A DNA stretch of 64,000 nt from Macrophomina tecta (lineage: Eukaryota > Ascomycota > Dothideomycetes > Botryosphaeriales > Botryosphaeriaceae), in NCBI GenBank assembly GCA_024180945.1, contig JAKSGN010000003.1, positions 2,976,001 through 3,040,000 on the forward strand, given 5' to 3'. The notes below the pieces were generated by a model. That model was given only the letters and a program-made list of their open reading frames with translations. It had not been told where the DNA came from and did not search any database. Position 1 is the stretch's first letter. Each line of letters starts with the position of its first letter. This document shows positions 13,020 through 25,100 of the stretch, in pieces. The position numbers were made by a program, and so were the translations under genes.

Positions 13020-15205
13020 TCATCTGGGTTGCACAGCGCCCCATCCCTTCCTCCCACGCACATCAATCTCGAACTCAAAGATTCCATCTTCAGTACCGGC
13101 GTAGAGTTTCCTCCCATCGGCACTCATGGCAAGCCCCGCCGTTCTGACACCAAACGCTGGGTTCCAGCGGCCTGCCATGCCGACCCGTCGTTGAAGACCG
13201 ATCACGCCATAGTCCTCGAAGCCTCGAGATGCAGTCTGCATGTTGCGTACACGTTCGCGTGCCCGCGCCAATTGCCTAAGTCGGCCCATCTCGTACAGAG
13301 GATCCATGGTGCGTGGCGCCGAGGTACTGTTACTTGTGCTACCGCTTGGCCGAGAAGAAGTCGGTTCAGGGCTGGTTGCCATAGCGGCCTCAATTGTTCG
13401 CCACGCTTCTGACGAGTTCACTATACTCCTTGTCGCTGTATTCGACGACGTACGGTTCGAGTCATCGTTTGCGCTGCTGCCAACGGTAAGGACGACTGAC
13501 GCTCGTCGACGCGGAGGGTGTGGGGGCACATACGAGCCACTCTCGCGCTCGCGCTCGCTGCGGTCGCGTAGGAAGTCTCTAAGTGACCCTAAAGACGGAA
13601 GAGGAATGTTCCTACCCTCGTCGCTTCTGTTTGCCGTCAAAGATGGGAAGGTTTCCGTTGAGATCTCCGGTCTCTGCTGTCTCATTTCGCCCGTCGAGTA
13701 GTTGATGCTGCGAGGGATTGACGCAATCCGCTCGCGTTCTCGCTGGACAATATCTCGGTGCTCTCTAGTTCGCAGCGCATCGAGGATGGACCGCTCTTGT
13801 GCCGTCAAGCCGTGCGGGTCATTATCCGACTCGACGACTCCAGCATGCCGTCTTCGCTGGAGGACCGCGCTCATAAACTCACCGACTACTTCGAGCGCTG
13901 CCGAAGTATCACTGGCCGCTGATGCCAATGCTCGTCTGTGTCTGTTGATGAGGTCTTGCTCCTGAGTCAATTCTGACTCTAAGCGGGCGATTTCTCGATT
14001 TCGCTCACTGCCTGAAGATTCCCTGGCCTCTTCTATATCGACCAAAGGTGTATCGATCCTGGTGACGCCTTCTTCTTTGGGATCCAGTGATAAAACCTGG
14101 CGCACTAGGAGACCCTCACGTAAATCTGCCACACAGACTCGTGCCTGGTCCTCGGCCCAGATCAAGAGATCCCATGGTTGCGGCGAGAAAACCATTGTGC
14201 GCACTGCCCCTGGGCCGTGGGTGGTGTCTGGACGTGTTGAGCGGATGACTTGCACAATAGCATCCTCGCCATATTCGCTACTCGCGAGGAGATCCGTGTC
14301 GAAGACGGAGATATAGCCACACTCGGAGCCAACCGCACAGAGCTTCCCTGACGGTGACCAAGCGGTTGTGAAGTACCCCGTTGTTGCGGAATTCGGCGGG
14401 ACATGTAAGGGCGCGACACAGATGTTGGCCCAGTCGCCAGGGCCTGCTCCACTTCTCAAGTCCGGCTTTGCGGAGTGCGATCTGTTCCTTGCCCGATCAC
14501 GTTCGAAGAAGAACACTTGGTGGTAATCACCGACAGCGACCAAAAGATTTCCATCCGGTGATATTGTGGCATGGTTCATCGGGAAGGGCAAGTCCAGCAC
14601 GGCTTCCTCTAGTCCATGTGTTAGACAGTAGATACGGACAGTCTTGTCGTTATTCGTGAGGACTGCGACTACCTCATCCTCCCGATCAGCTTCCTCGCTA
14701 GCAAACTTGTGGATAGATATCGAGTTCACAATCTCTTCGCCAATTCTCTCCAGCTTCACTGACGGGGTTGTAGACGGGCGTCCAAGCGGAGGGTTGCCAA
14801 GATCGAGGGGTAGGAGAGCGTCAACATCTGCTGCCGCAGATGAAGCACCATCGAGCTTGATCGCTGCGAAATGACCCTCATCCTCGCCACCACAGCAAAG
14901 CCAGCCATGTCCTGACGCGGTACATCGCGTCTCGAACGGGAGAGTCGCGATATGGGTGCGCTTCTGGGTGGAGGTATTGAGAGCAAAGATGTCGGTACCA
15001 CTGGCGTAGTAGAGTATATCTTGACCCTCGCAGCTGATGTAGTGGCGGAGTTGGTAGTGGGCAACGGGTATCGAAAGAGGGTAGAGAGTCTTTAGCGGCA
15101 GGACAAGGGAGTCGGTTTCGCGGAAGCTACACAGGGAGCAATCAGTGTGGGTCGTGAGCGCGTCAGGAGAAGCGCAGCGACTCACAGGTACTCGTCAACG
15201 GCCAT
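13020..15205 (-). CDS. DUF2415 / WD40-like beta-propeller protein
   Basis: Predicted 708-residue protein in two exons. A 20-nt first exon (15205-15186) encodes MAVDEYL and joins in phase 2 to 15126-13020. The N-terminal half has degenerate WD40-type strands: repeated short runs such as GSECGYISVFDTDLL and the paired LLVAVGDYHQVFFF. Next comes a segment resembling Pfam DUF2415 (SPQPWDLLIWAEDQARVCVADLR). The middle is Ser/Arg-rich and probably disordered. A final propeller blade is present at the C-terminus (GLAMSADGRKLYAGTEDGIFEFEI). No catalytic motif is visible; a scaffold or complex-subunit role is inference from the fold only. It is divergent from the mitochondrial Hsp70 gene across about 750 bp. 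I cannot name an experimentally characterised orthologue. Confidence 0.85.
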
Positions 15206-15960
15206 TATCGAGTGTTTGTAATTCAGGTGCAGGTATGGAGCATTGTCATGGGAGCGCTGTGGAGTTTCTGGAATTGCATCAGGCAGGCATGAGCCGGCGA
15301 CCGCTCATACGTCACCCGGCTCGGCGGCGTAGTGGCAGGCGGGAAGCTTTGAGCTGGCGACGAGTCACGGCGGCGCGAGAAGGCCGTCGTCGTTCAATAG
15401 AGCAAAGCGCAGGCACGTAGGATGCGACGGAGATGCAGCGGGTGCAGCGAGAATGATGTATTGTTCACGCAGGAGCTTCGGGGACAGGGCGATCTGGACG
15501 GGCGAAGTGAAGTGAGCGCATCTGGGCTCTTTCGCCGCCGCACGAGTCGCGCCCGCCCGCACAACAATCACGTGCACGCGACCTCGGTGGATTTGTGTGC
15601 AGAGAGGCGCGATGCACGCAGCAAGAAGACGCGCGCGTGCCTCGACGAAGATTTCTCGGGCGCAACGGACTTTGCGCAGTGGGCGGCGGCGAAGTGATGT
15701 CTTTGCATCATCCGCGTCGAGCTTTTTCCCGCGGCAATTGGCCACTCGGCGCGCCGGAGCTGCGCGTGGTCAAGGATTGGCGCACTGACTAGCGCAGCGT
15801 AGAAGAGCTTCGAATGCTCAACTTTTTCTCTCGCGCCTCGTCCATTCTTCATCATCACCAACGTCTCTATAATACCCAGCCATTCCTCCCCCATCTCTGT
15901 ATCCTTTCCGCTATTACCCGCTGCTTGCGACGACCTCTTCGTTGAGCGCTCCCGCCCACA
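15206..15960. promoter_or_regulatory. Divergent promoter region, DUF2415 gene / mt-Hsp70
   Basis: This 755-bp interval separates two divergently transcribed genes. A pyrimidine-rich stretch precedes the Hsp70 ATG (about 15820-15950), typical of fungal core promoters and leaders. A GAA...TTCGAA cluster near 15802-15813 resembles a heat-shock element, but the spacing is not the canonical 5-bp array, so I do not call one. Confidence 0.5.
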
Positions 15961-18083
<2,123 letters not shown>

Positions 18084-19384
18084 AGAGCTTGTTAAGATTT
18101 ACGCCTTCGTTTCTTCTCTTTCCCTGTCAGTTCCGCGTGTCTAGACAAGCGATCTTGCATATCCCGGGTCGGTTTCGGCGGAGCATTTTCTTTTTACGCT
18201 GCTCCCATGTAGAATATCCCCTTTCATCATTTTCTGTATTAAATCTCTCATGCTCTGTTGACGCCGGCAAAAAAAAAACTCACCTTTTCGGGACCGTTGG
18301 GAGGGTGGAGTAAGGGTTAGGACTTCCGGGAGCGACTAAAAGTCGTCATGATTTTTCTTCACCTTTGGTTCATTCATGCGTGGCAGCGCCAAAAAATGGG
18401 GGAGACTTTGTGAGTGTTCTGTAGGATTGAAACGACGTGTAATGAAAATTCTCCTCTCAATTCAGCCCGAGTTGTTCACTATCGCGCTTTGCTCATCTCG
18501 CGTGCCCGCGGACGAGGTCCACTCGGACGAGTCAAGTGGTAAGTTGCCGTCGCCACCGTTGCCCGCAGCTGTTAACAAATGAGTCGCAGTGGCTCGGAGG
18601 CTTATCAAGCGGAATGATATTCAATATAGGGTTTAGGGGTACATAATTAAACTAAGGTGAGATACAATCATGGCGAACGCCTCGCGTCGTGCAAAGCTGC
18701 GCCGTGCTCCGGCCTCCCCGTTGCCGTCTTTGCGACCCCTGACCCACAAGCGAAGACCGCGCTTTATCGGCTGGTCTGGACTCTAAATATTGTCGATGTC
18801 TCCAGTCTTCCTTCGACTTTCGAACCTTTTCCGTTCCTTGCTGGTCCAAAGTCATGATCTGGAGTTTTGTGTGGTGTGAATAGATCTCGGTGCTAACGAC
18901 TACCATTCCTTTCGGGTATCTCTCCCGGTCCGCTCCTTGTTCCCGCGCGTTCCCTTTTCTCTTTACTTCTCTTCTCCTGCCTTGGCTCTTCCGCTTCTCG
19001 CAGCGTGAGTCCAAGTTTGATTGTCGCTCGTTACCTACTTGGTTGATTTCGCACTGTGCATCTGATAGCTTTATGAGGAGGTGATTTTCGTGTTCTTTTT
19101 TCTCTCGGCTACCATTGGTTCACCCCCTCTTCTGTTTTCCCCTTCTCGGCAATCTTTGACCGAGACGCAGGGTCATTGCCTCTGCATTTTTATTCCTTCG
19201 TTTTTTTTTTTTTTTTTTTCTCGTCTCTCTTTTCCCCTTCTTTGCTCTCTGTACTGCGTCTCGTCCGATCGCTCTCTTTTCCTCGTTTTCGTCCTTCTGC
19301 ATTCGCGTCTCTCCCAATCGACAGCCTCAGCACCAACGAACAAACTCCACACCACAACAGCCTTCTGCAGCAACAACAACCACA
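18084..19384. other. Intergenic, 1.3 kb, with pyrimidine-rich leader
   Basis: No coding sequence is supported. It begins with the Hsp70 3' UTR. The segment 19081-19320 is very pyrimidine-rich and includes a T19 run at 19201-19219, directly ahead of the DUF7918 gene. It ends in CA-rich sequence (CAACAACAACCACA) before the ATG, which looks like an ordinary fungal 5' UTR. Confidence 0.55.
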
Positions 19385-20287
19385 ATGGCTGTCCTTCCCG
19401 ACCGCCCGGGCATCGAAGTCTCCGTCCGCATTTCCCCGCACGGCGCGATCCAGTCGCCCAAATCCCCGCCGCCGACACCCTGCGCCGAGTACCCGGCCCC
19501 GGACGTCCGCGACACGCCGAACCGCACGACCAAGTACATCGAGGCTCTCTCCGACGCCGACTTCTCCGTCGTCATCAAGTTCACTGCCAGGAACTCGGAC
19601 CTGCGCGACTATAGTTTGGGACTGTGCATCTACGTGGATGGGACGCGCGTCCAGGGCAGCGTGATTGATTTGAAGGGACACCAGTTTGCCAGGGAGTGCT
19701 GGTATGTGTGCGACGGGGCGATGGGGTGGGAGGAGGGGCGGTGGGTGCAGAGGGCGTTGAGGTTCAGGCGCTTGAGCGTTGGTGAGTCGGGGAGTCTGAT
19801 TGTGCGCGTGTGGCGCGGGCTGATGCTGGACAGACAAGAATGCGCGCGAGAGTCTGTACTACAACCAGTTCGAGAAGGTGCAGTGTTTGGGCGAGATCAA
19901 GGCCAGGTTCTACAGGGTGCAGGAGGTGGGCAGGATATTGAATCGGGATTGCCCGAGCCCGACGAGCCCGACGGGGTTGGTCAAGTTTGGGAAGGTCGCG
20001 GAAAAGGCGTTGACGGGGAAGGGCGTGAGCCACCAGGCGTGGTGAGTCGATTCCTTCTGGAAGCTGATGGGCAGTAGAGAGGGATTTGCTGACGGTGGAG
20101 CAGTACCGGCGACGTGAAGAGGACGTTTGGTAGATGTGGGCGGGTCTTGACGGAGCAGATCGACCCGACGGACGAGCCGTGGGCGGAGTTTACGTTCAGG
20201 TATCGGTCGGAGGATGTGCTGAGTGCGGAGGGCATCCTGCCGAGCTCGCCAGCGCCGGCAACGACGTTCGACTTCTTGGATGGGTGA
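19385..20287 (+). CDS. DUF7918 domain protein
   Basis: Fungal protein of unknown function, 262 residues in three exons: 19385-19781, 19834-20041 and 20104-20287. Family hallmarks as I recall them are the MAVLP start, the TTKYIEALSDADFSVVIKF block, YVDGTRVQGSVID, a central LGEIKARFYRV segment and a late EFTFRYRSEDVL strand. No signal peptide, membrane segment or catalytic motif is visible. The protein looks like a compact all-beta domain. A possible extra intron (20360-20409, donor GTGAGG, branch GCTAAC, acceptor CAG) lies just downstream. It could remove part of the 3' UTR or give a slightly longer C-terminus. Two degraded relatives follow within 2.4 kb, so this is the surviving member of a small tandem family. 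Confidence 0.8.
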
Positions 20288-21161
20288 GGTAGAAGGCGTA
20301 AGATAGAAAAAGAAAGTTAAGCTCATGGAGAATTGGAGGTCCGCAGCGACACATGGCAGGTGAGGGATATTCCTACGTAGCACGCTGTTGGACGATGCTA
20401 ACGATCCAGGTATAGAAGCGCCGCCGTGGAAACAGCCTGAGCACATCTTCCGAGTGTCGAATGAAAGCAACGTGGCTTCAAGTCAATCAACCTATCACCA
20501 ACAAGCCCAAATGCGCCTTCACAGACACCGGTTCTTGATCAGCTCATATGAAACTGAACGAACAGGTTCCAAATGCCTTGAATGTGATCCCGCTATTCGC
20601 TTTCATGGACGCTGGAGGTACCATGCCAAGAAGCACGTATACACTGCAGGAAAACTCGCCCAAATAGACTGGTAACAGGCACGTGCAACTCTTGTAGTCT
20701 GTTACCAGGCTAAAGTGGGTGCAGCGCAGTGGAATGAGAAGGCGCAGCTGAAGTGAGGATGGCAGTAAGTCGTGCGGCTTCCAAAAAGAGCGACTGCCCT
20801 GCCAAGTCGTCCACTTCCTCTCGCCAATCTCTTCTACTTCCAATCTCTGCACGCTCCCTGCTCCAACCGCCCGTACTGATCATTGCGCCCGCCCAACCAG
20901 CTTGGTGGCCTCGCCCTCTCGCACACGAAACCCTAATCGACGCCCGGGCTGGGTGCAACAGAAACAGGTCAGCCTGTCGCTCAACCACCTGCTGAGTTAT
21001 CGCCTCTCACTACAGGACGCACCTGACACCTTCGAATTTCAGTAGCTCCTCTTCTGCATTTCCACCCAGCAACCCCTTTAGCATCGCCTGGTTTTCAGGC
21101 CAGACCTGCACGTTCTTATCGCATCGAAATGCACAAGTGAGGTTCCAGGACATCGCCTACC
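20288..21161. other. Interval between DUF7918 gene and first relic
   Basis: It contains the 3' region of the DUF7918 gene, including a plausible spliced intron at 20360-20409, and the short zinc-finger-like frame listed separately. From 20700 to 21160 I see nothing with coding support. Confidence 0.4.
20388..20675 (+). CDS. Short ORF with one C2H2-like finger (doubtful)
   Basis: A 95-codon frame whose C-terminal half fits one zinc finger of C-x2-C-x12-H-x3-H spacing (Cys63, Cys66, His79, His83). The hydrophobic core positions of a classical finger are only partly present. The first codons overlap the end of a possible intron (20360-20409), so it may be a 3' UTR frame of the upstream gene or an exon of a decayed zinc-finger gene. 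I do not recognise a family. Confidence 0.2.
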   Translation: MDDANDPGIEAPPWKQPEHIFRVSNESNVASSQSTYHQQAQMRLHRHRFLISSYETERTGSKCLECDPAIRFHGRWRYHAKKHVYTAGKLAQIDW

Positions 21162-21905
21162 ATGGCAATCATGCCTTCCATACCTGGCCTCGAGGCGGAG
21201 CTCAGAGTCAGTGGTGTGCGAGCTATGGAGATGGAGAAAATGAGACGAGCATTACCACGTTGCATATCGAGACAGTATCTGGCGCAAACTTTTCCATCCC
21301 CTGTAACCGCACGCATGCCTCCAAACACAGCAACAAAGATATCTTGATGCAAGTTTTCACTGAAGGGAAGTGGATAAACGGTCGAATCCTCATTGCAATC
21401 AAGCGCGGCAGCAAAAAGACCCAGACGATATCTATCACCTGGTGGAGGTTCGTCGAAAATGGAAACTCTCAGGAGAAGCCTTTCATGTTCTCGGACATCA
21501 ACACAGGTGAGGATATCGATTTTTCTCCCGAATACATCGTGTACTGACCATCACTGCCTATTCGCAGATGGAGAAGGAGATAAACCGCGCGCAGAGCAAT
21601 TCTTGATCAAGCTGGAGCTCAAAGGTGAAATCAGGTAGCTTCTGTTCGAGGGAAACCTGGGTGCTCAGACATCCGCAAAAGATGAGTCTCATTCAATGGA
21701 GGGCATCGAAAAGATACCAGAGAATGCTTTGAAAGGCCGCGCTATTCCCATTTAACCAGGCAGGTTCAATATTCGAGAAGAAATACGCAGCAGTTCTGAC
21801 CGGAATAAGCCTCGGAGAGTCTCAGCCTACAGCGGCGTGGAAAGTCCATAGCTCTAACTATGATCAGAAAGAAAAGCCTTTTGCCACCATTGTATATCGT
21901 CATCG
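21162..21905 (+). pseudogene. Decayed DUF7918 copy A
   Basis: It resembles the intact gene at 19385. It starts MAIMPSIPGLEAELRVSG, then after a single-base frameshift near 21220 continues as GENETSITTLHIETVSGANF and VFTEGKWINGRIL. A conventional intron (21507-21567) joins to KLELKGEIR. An in-frame TAG at 21636-21638 follows, and the conserved ENALKGRAI element is then reached in the same frame. Another frameshift precedes SLGESQPTAAW and a truncated YRHRSKE strand. At least two frameshifts and one stop make this a pseudogene, assuming the assembly is right. Confidence 0.6.
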
Positions 21906-21907
21906 GT

Positions 21908-22667
21908 CCAAAGAGGCCGAAGGACCCCATCTTCACCGACATCAAGATCGGTACAGTGTTGAATCCAATCCTTTAGATCACCTGCAAACTTGTCTATATC
22001 ATGAGAGAATAATAATAAAGGCTATGTCCCTGAAAAGGCAGAAGAGGCCTACGGGGAGCTTTGCCAGATCAATCTGACCTTGCACCGGGGCAAAGGAAAA
22101 CTAGAGGCGCACCCGAATACTTTCGGTGGACAACTATACGAGAACGAGGATATGCCCGAGAAAGGACTGAATGGGGCGTGCTCTTTCCCATCTTACGAGG
22201 TATGAGAGTACTAAGTCTTTCTTTCATGGCTCAGAGTATTAACCCACCCCAGGCTTGTAGAAGCCCGTAGTAGTGACTGAAAGTACTGCAACTTCTACTA
22301 CACGATGGCTATACTAATCCCTCTGCCAAATTAACATTCTGTTACCGCTCGAGGGCTGGCTCGGAGGCAGAAGCGATCATTCCTAGAACCAAATCAAGCG
22401 AGGCTGCCAAACTCAGTCCCGTAGACGAAATGACTCCAGATGAGCTTCGCGAAGGGCTATGCCAACCCAGGGTACGTCCATACGGCTCGGTCTGGCTTTT
22501 TCTATGGTCCGCTAAAGCCATAGTTGTAGGAAGAAGTTGCCCGCCTGCGGGCTACCAAAGAGGGGGATGAACAAAGGTGTGAGCCGGAGGGGCCGCAGCA
22601 GGAAGTTCTTTTGGAGCATCCTCCACGCCCAGCCAAACGGGTGGAGATTCATACCTTGAGCTCATAG
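21908..22667 (+). pseudogene. Decayed DUF7918 copy B, N-terminus missing
   Basis: Only the second half of a DUF7918 protein is visible. The segment before the intron reads KDPIFTDIKI, and intron 21951-22020 joins it to EEAYGELCQINLTLHRGKGK and EDMPEKGLNGAC. A second intron (22200-22260) leads to a frameshift near 22300, after which FCYRSRAGSEAEAIIPRT follows in another frame. A last intron (22472-22529) precedes an acidic tail ending at 22667. The introns still have good donors and acceptors, so decay is fairly recent. I find no start exon distinct from the tail of copy A. Confidence 0.5.
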
Positions 22668-22893
22668 CTGTCCGGCCAGTGAAGAGTAGGCGCATATCGG
22701 GGCCCGGTGAGGTCATCGAATTGCTCGATGACTGAAAACGTTCTTCTACGATGACATTATCACAAGTGCGGGACTACGAGTCTGCATAAGTGGCCAGCGG
22801 AAAGGGAAGCGACGTTGCACCTTTCTTGCAAAATGGAAAGCAGAAGTCACCTCGCTCATTGAATCCTCGCGAAGCTTCAACAAGCAGACCGCA

Positions 22894-24729
22894 TCATCCG
22901 GAAAGAGTCTCGCGCCACCACGAGCACCGCTCAGTCATAGACGGGCCCTTGGCCTCGGAGATTCCGTATCCCGTCATCTTTAGAAGATTACCTTCATTCC
23001 CATACACGGGGAGAACTCGGCTAACCCTTCAACTACACTCCGCGGCTTCCCGATACTCGCAAAGGACACGATCCAGTTCTGGAGGATGTCGGCAAGCCTC
23101 CGCCCACTGGCCCTACATCTACCGGAGTGCCCACGCTCTGCGACACGCCTGGCTCGTAGAACGTGTACTCGATGTCTTGGCCGTGGAGCCCCGGGGAGAC
23201 GGCGAAGATGTAGGCGTAGCTGCTGTTGGCGAATGCGGCTGACAGGGCGTGCGCGGTGAAGTTGATGACGGCGTCGCCGATGATGAGGGCGGTGCGGGAG
23301 ATGAGGTCGTGGTAGGGTTGGGAGCCGTTGTAGATGGGTGGGTAGAGGGTGTCAGTGAGGAACGAGAGGGCGGAGTCGTTGAGGGTAGAGAAGTAGTGAG
23401 GGAGGAAGGATGCGGCGTCGTGGAGTGGAGGAGTGAGGACGAGGCCTGGATATGCTGAGTATCCGTGATTCTAGGAGATGAGCGTGAGGAAGCTCGGGAG
23501 AGTTCAGACCTTTGTCGTCGGTGCGTGTTGGCGGTCATGAGTGCATCGGTGCTGAGGTTGCGAGCGTGTTCGAGACTGCTTGCGTTTGCGAGATGGAGAA
23601 ATTGCTGGAAACTTAGATCCTGAGCGCTGCGCGGCAAATTTGGAAACCAAGCGGGAGACTGAAGAATTGCCTGTCGAAAAGGTACCGGCGCAGCCCCATA
23701 AGCAGCGATGTGGTGGGTTATCGAGCCGCTCCCACCAGACTCTCCGACCACCGTTACACTGTTCTTATCACCGCCAAAATGGTGAATATTTTCTTGAACC
23801 CATTCGAGTGCCATGCGCTGATCATACAGACCAGCATTTGGTAGGCCGCCGGCGTGTTCGAAATCGGTGCCTGACATCCAGCCCAGTGCACCGAGCCGGT
23901 AGTTGATGGATACGAAGACAATGCCCTCGGATGCCCCATTCTGGCAACTCAAGCTCAACATGTTGCTTGGATGGCCAAAGAATACCTTCGACCCCGTAGA
24001 GTACTCGCCACCTGTATTTATATCAACACCGCCAGAGCCTGAAAGCGGGAATACAGGATCCGTATCCGTACCGTGGATCCACACAAGAACGGCTGCACCT
24101 CCGCCTTGCTTGGCTGAATATCGCTTGTCGAAGGCTTTCTCAGTCACAAAAGACGTCGAGAAATAAGCAATCCTCGGTTTCCTCAGCCTTTCTCACCTTC
24201 GGTATGATGGAAGTGTAAGGAGAAAAGTCGGTGAAGTTGAATTGCGGCACAGCCCCGTTGGCGAGGTATCCCGGAAGCCATTTCGGGGGCATAAAGTTCC
24301 AAGCCGAGTATGCCTGCAAGCAGATAGGGGATGTTTCACTGCTGTCCTGGATAGCCGTCCGATTGACTGCCGGAGCAGCCGGAGCACGGAATCGAAGCTC
24401 GCCGACGGGGGGCGCGGCGTATCTGATGTTGGAGAAGGTAAAGTAGCTATCGGGTTGCTTGTGCAAGTTAGGCCTACATTGAATTCCGACGCGCGGTAAA
24501 GCTCGTATCCAAGGTCGACAACTGGCAATGTGTCGCTGTAGTTGGACGGGAGCCAGCAACTTTGTTCAGTAAAAGCTGAACCGCTAAGAATTCTTTGAAC
24601 CACATATTTTAAACCGTAAACGTCTGATTTGAAGTGGAATTGATAGTAAAAGCTGGCAGTGCACCTTATATGGAATTTTGCATGTACATAGAACTCCCCG
24701 CATACGAATGCGAACACGGCCGACGCCAA
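22894..24729 (-). pseudogene. Secreted type-B carboxylesterase pseudogene
   Basis: Clear similarity to fungal type-B carboxylesterases/lipases along the full length, but in broken frames. In order: a hydrophobic leader near 24740-24690, then LPVVDLGYELYRASEFN. A frame change near 24480 leads to FSNIRYAAPPVGELRF. The frame runs through CLFLDVF to an A4 run (T4 on the coding strand) at 24148-24151, where one base too many shifts it. The nucleophile motif is GESGGSGS, where the family usually has GESAG. There are further breaks near 23480-23530, near 23105 and at the G4 run 23008-23011. The C-terminus is recognisable to the stop at 22894. At least five single-base lesions with conserved codons between them indicate recent loss. 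Confidence 0.75.
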
Positions 24730-25100
24730 TGCAAGTATTAGCGTGCACCAGCTGTGTGCGGAGTAAGTGTGTCCTTTCCTTCCTAATAAAATGCGCGGTA
24801 TGGAGATTGATCGCCCAATTACCTACGCAGGTTCGTCAGCTCATTTATTTGGATTGCGTAGTGAGTCGTGGGGATAAGGCCCCATAGTCGTACTCGTACT
24901 TGAGTCTGGCTTTGCGATTATTTACTCACCGTCCGTTTTTCAAGCATGTGCCAGAAGTCAAGAGCAAGAGACAGTAGTCCTATCATTATGTATCGCATAG
25001 GTTATGGGCGTTTGAAGCAGTCATCTGGACGCAAATTTCCTCAATCTTGATAGCATTTACATACGTCCGGAAGACTGCGTCAACTCCACACAGCCTCCTC
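24730..25100. other. Short intergenic gap
   Basis: This 370-bp interval lies upstream of the carboxylesterase pseudogene and downstream of the 25101-26837 gene. I see no gene or notable repeat in it. Confidence 0.5.

Noticed and set aside
15802..15813. Heat-shock element ahead of mt-Hsp70
   Set aside because: GAA and TTC units are present but not in the canonical 5-bp alternating spacing.
18620..18640. Telomere-like TAGGGTTTAGGGG
   Set aside because: A single imperfect pair of units inside a normal intergenic region; not an array.
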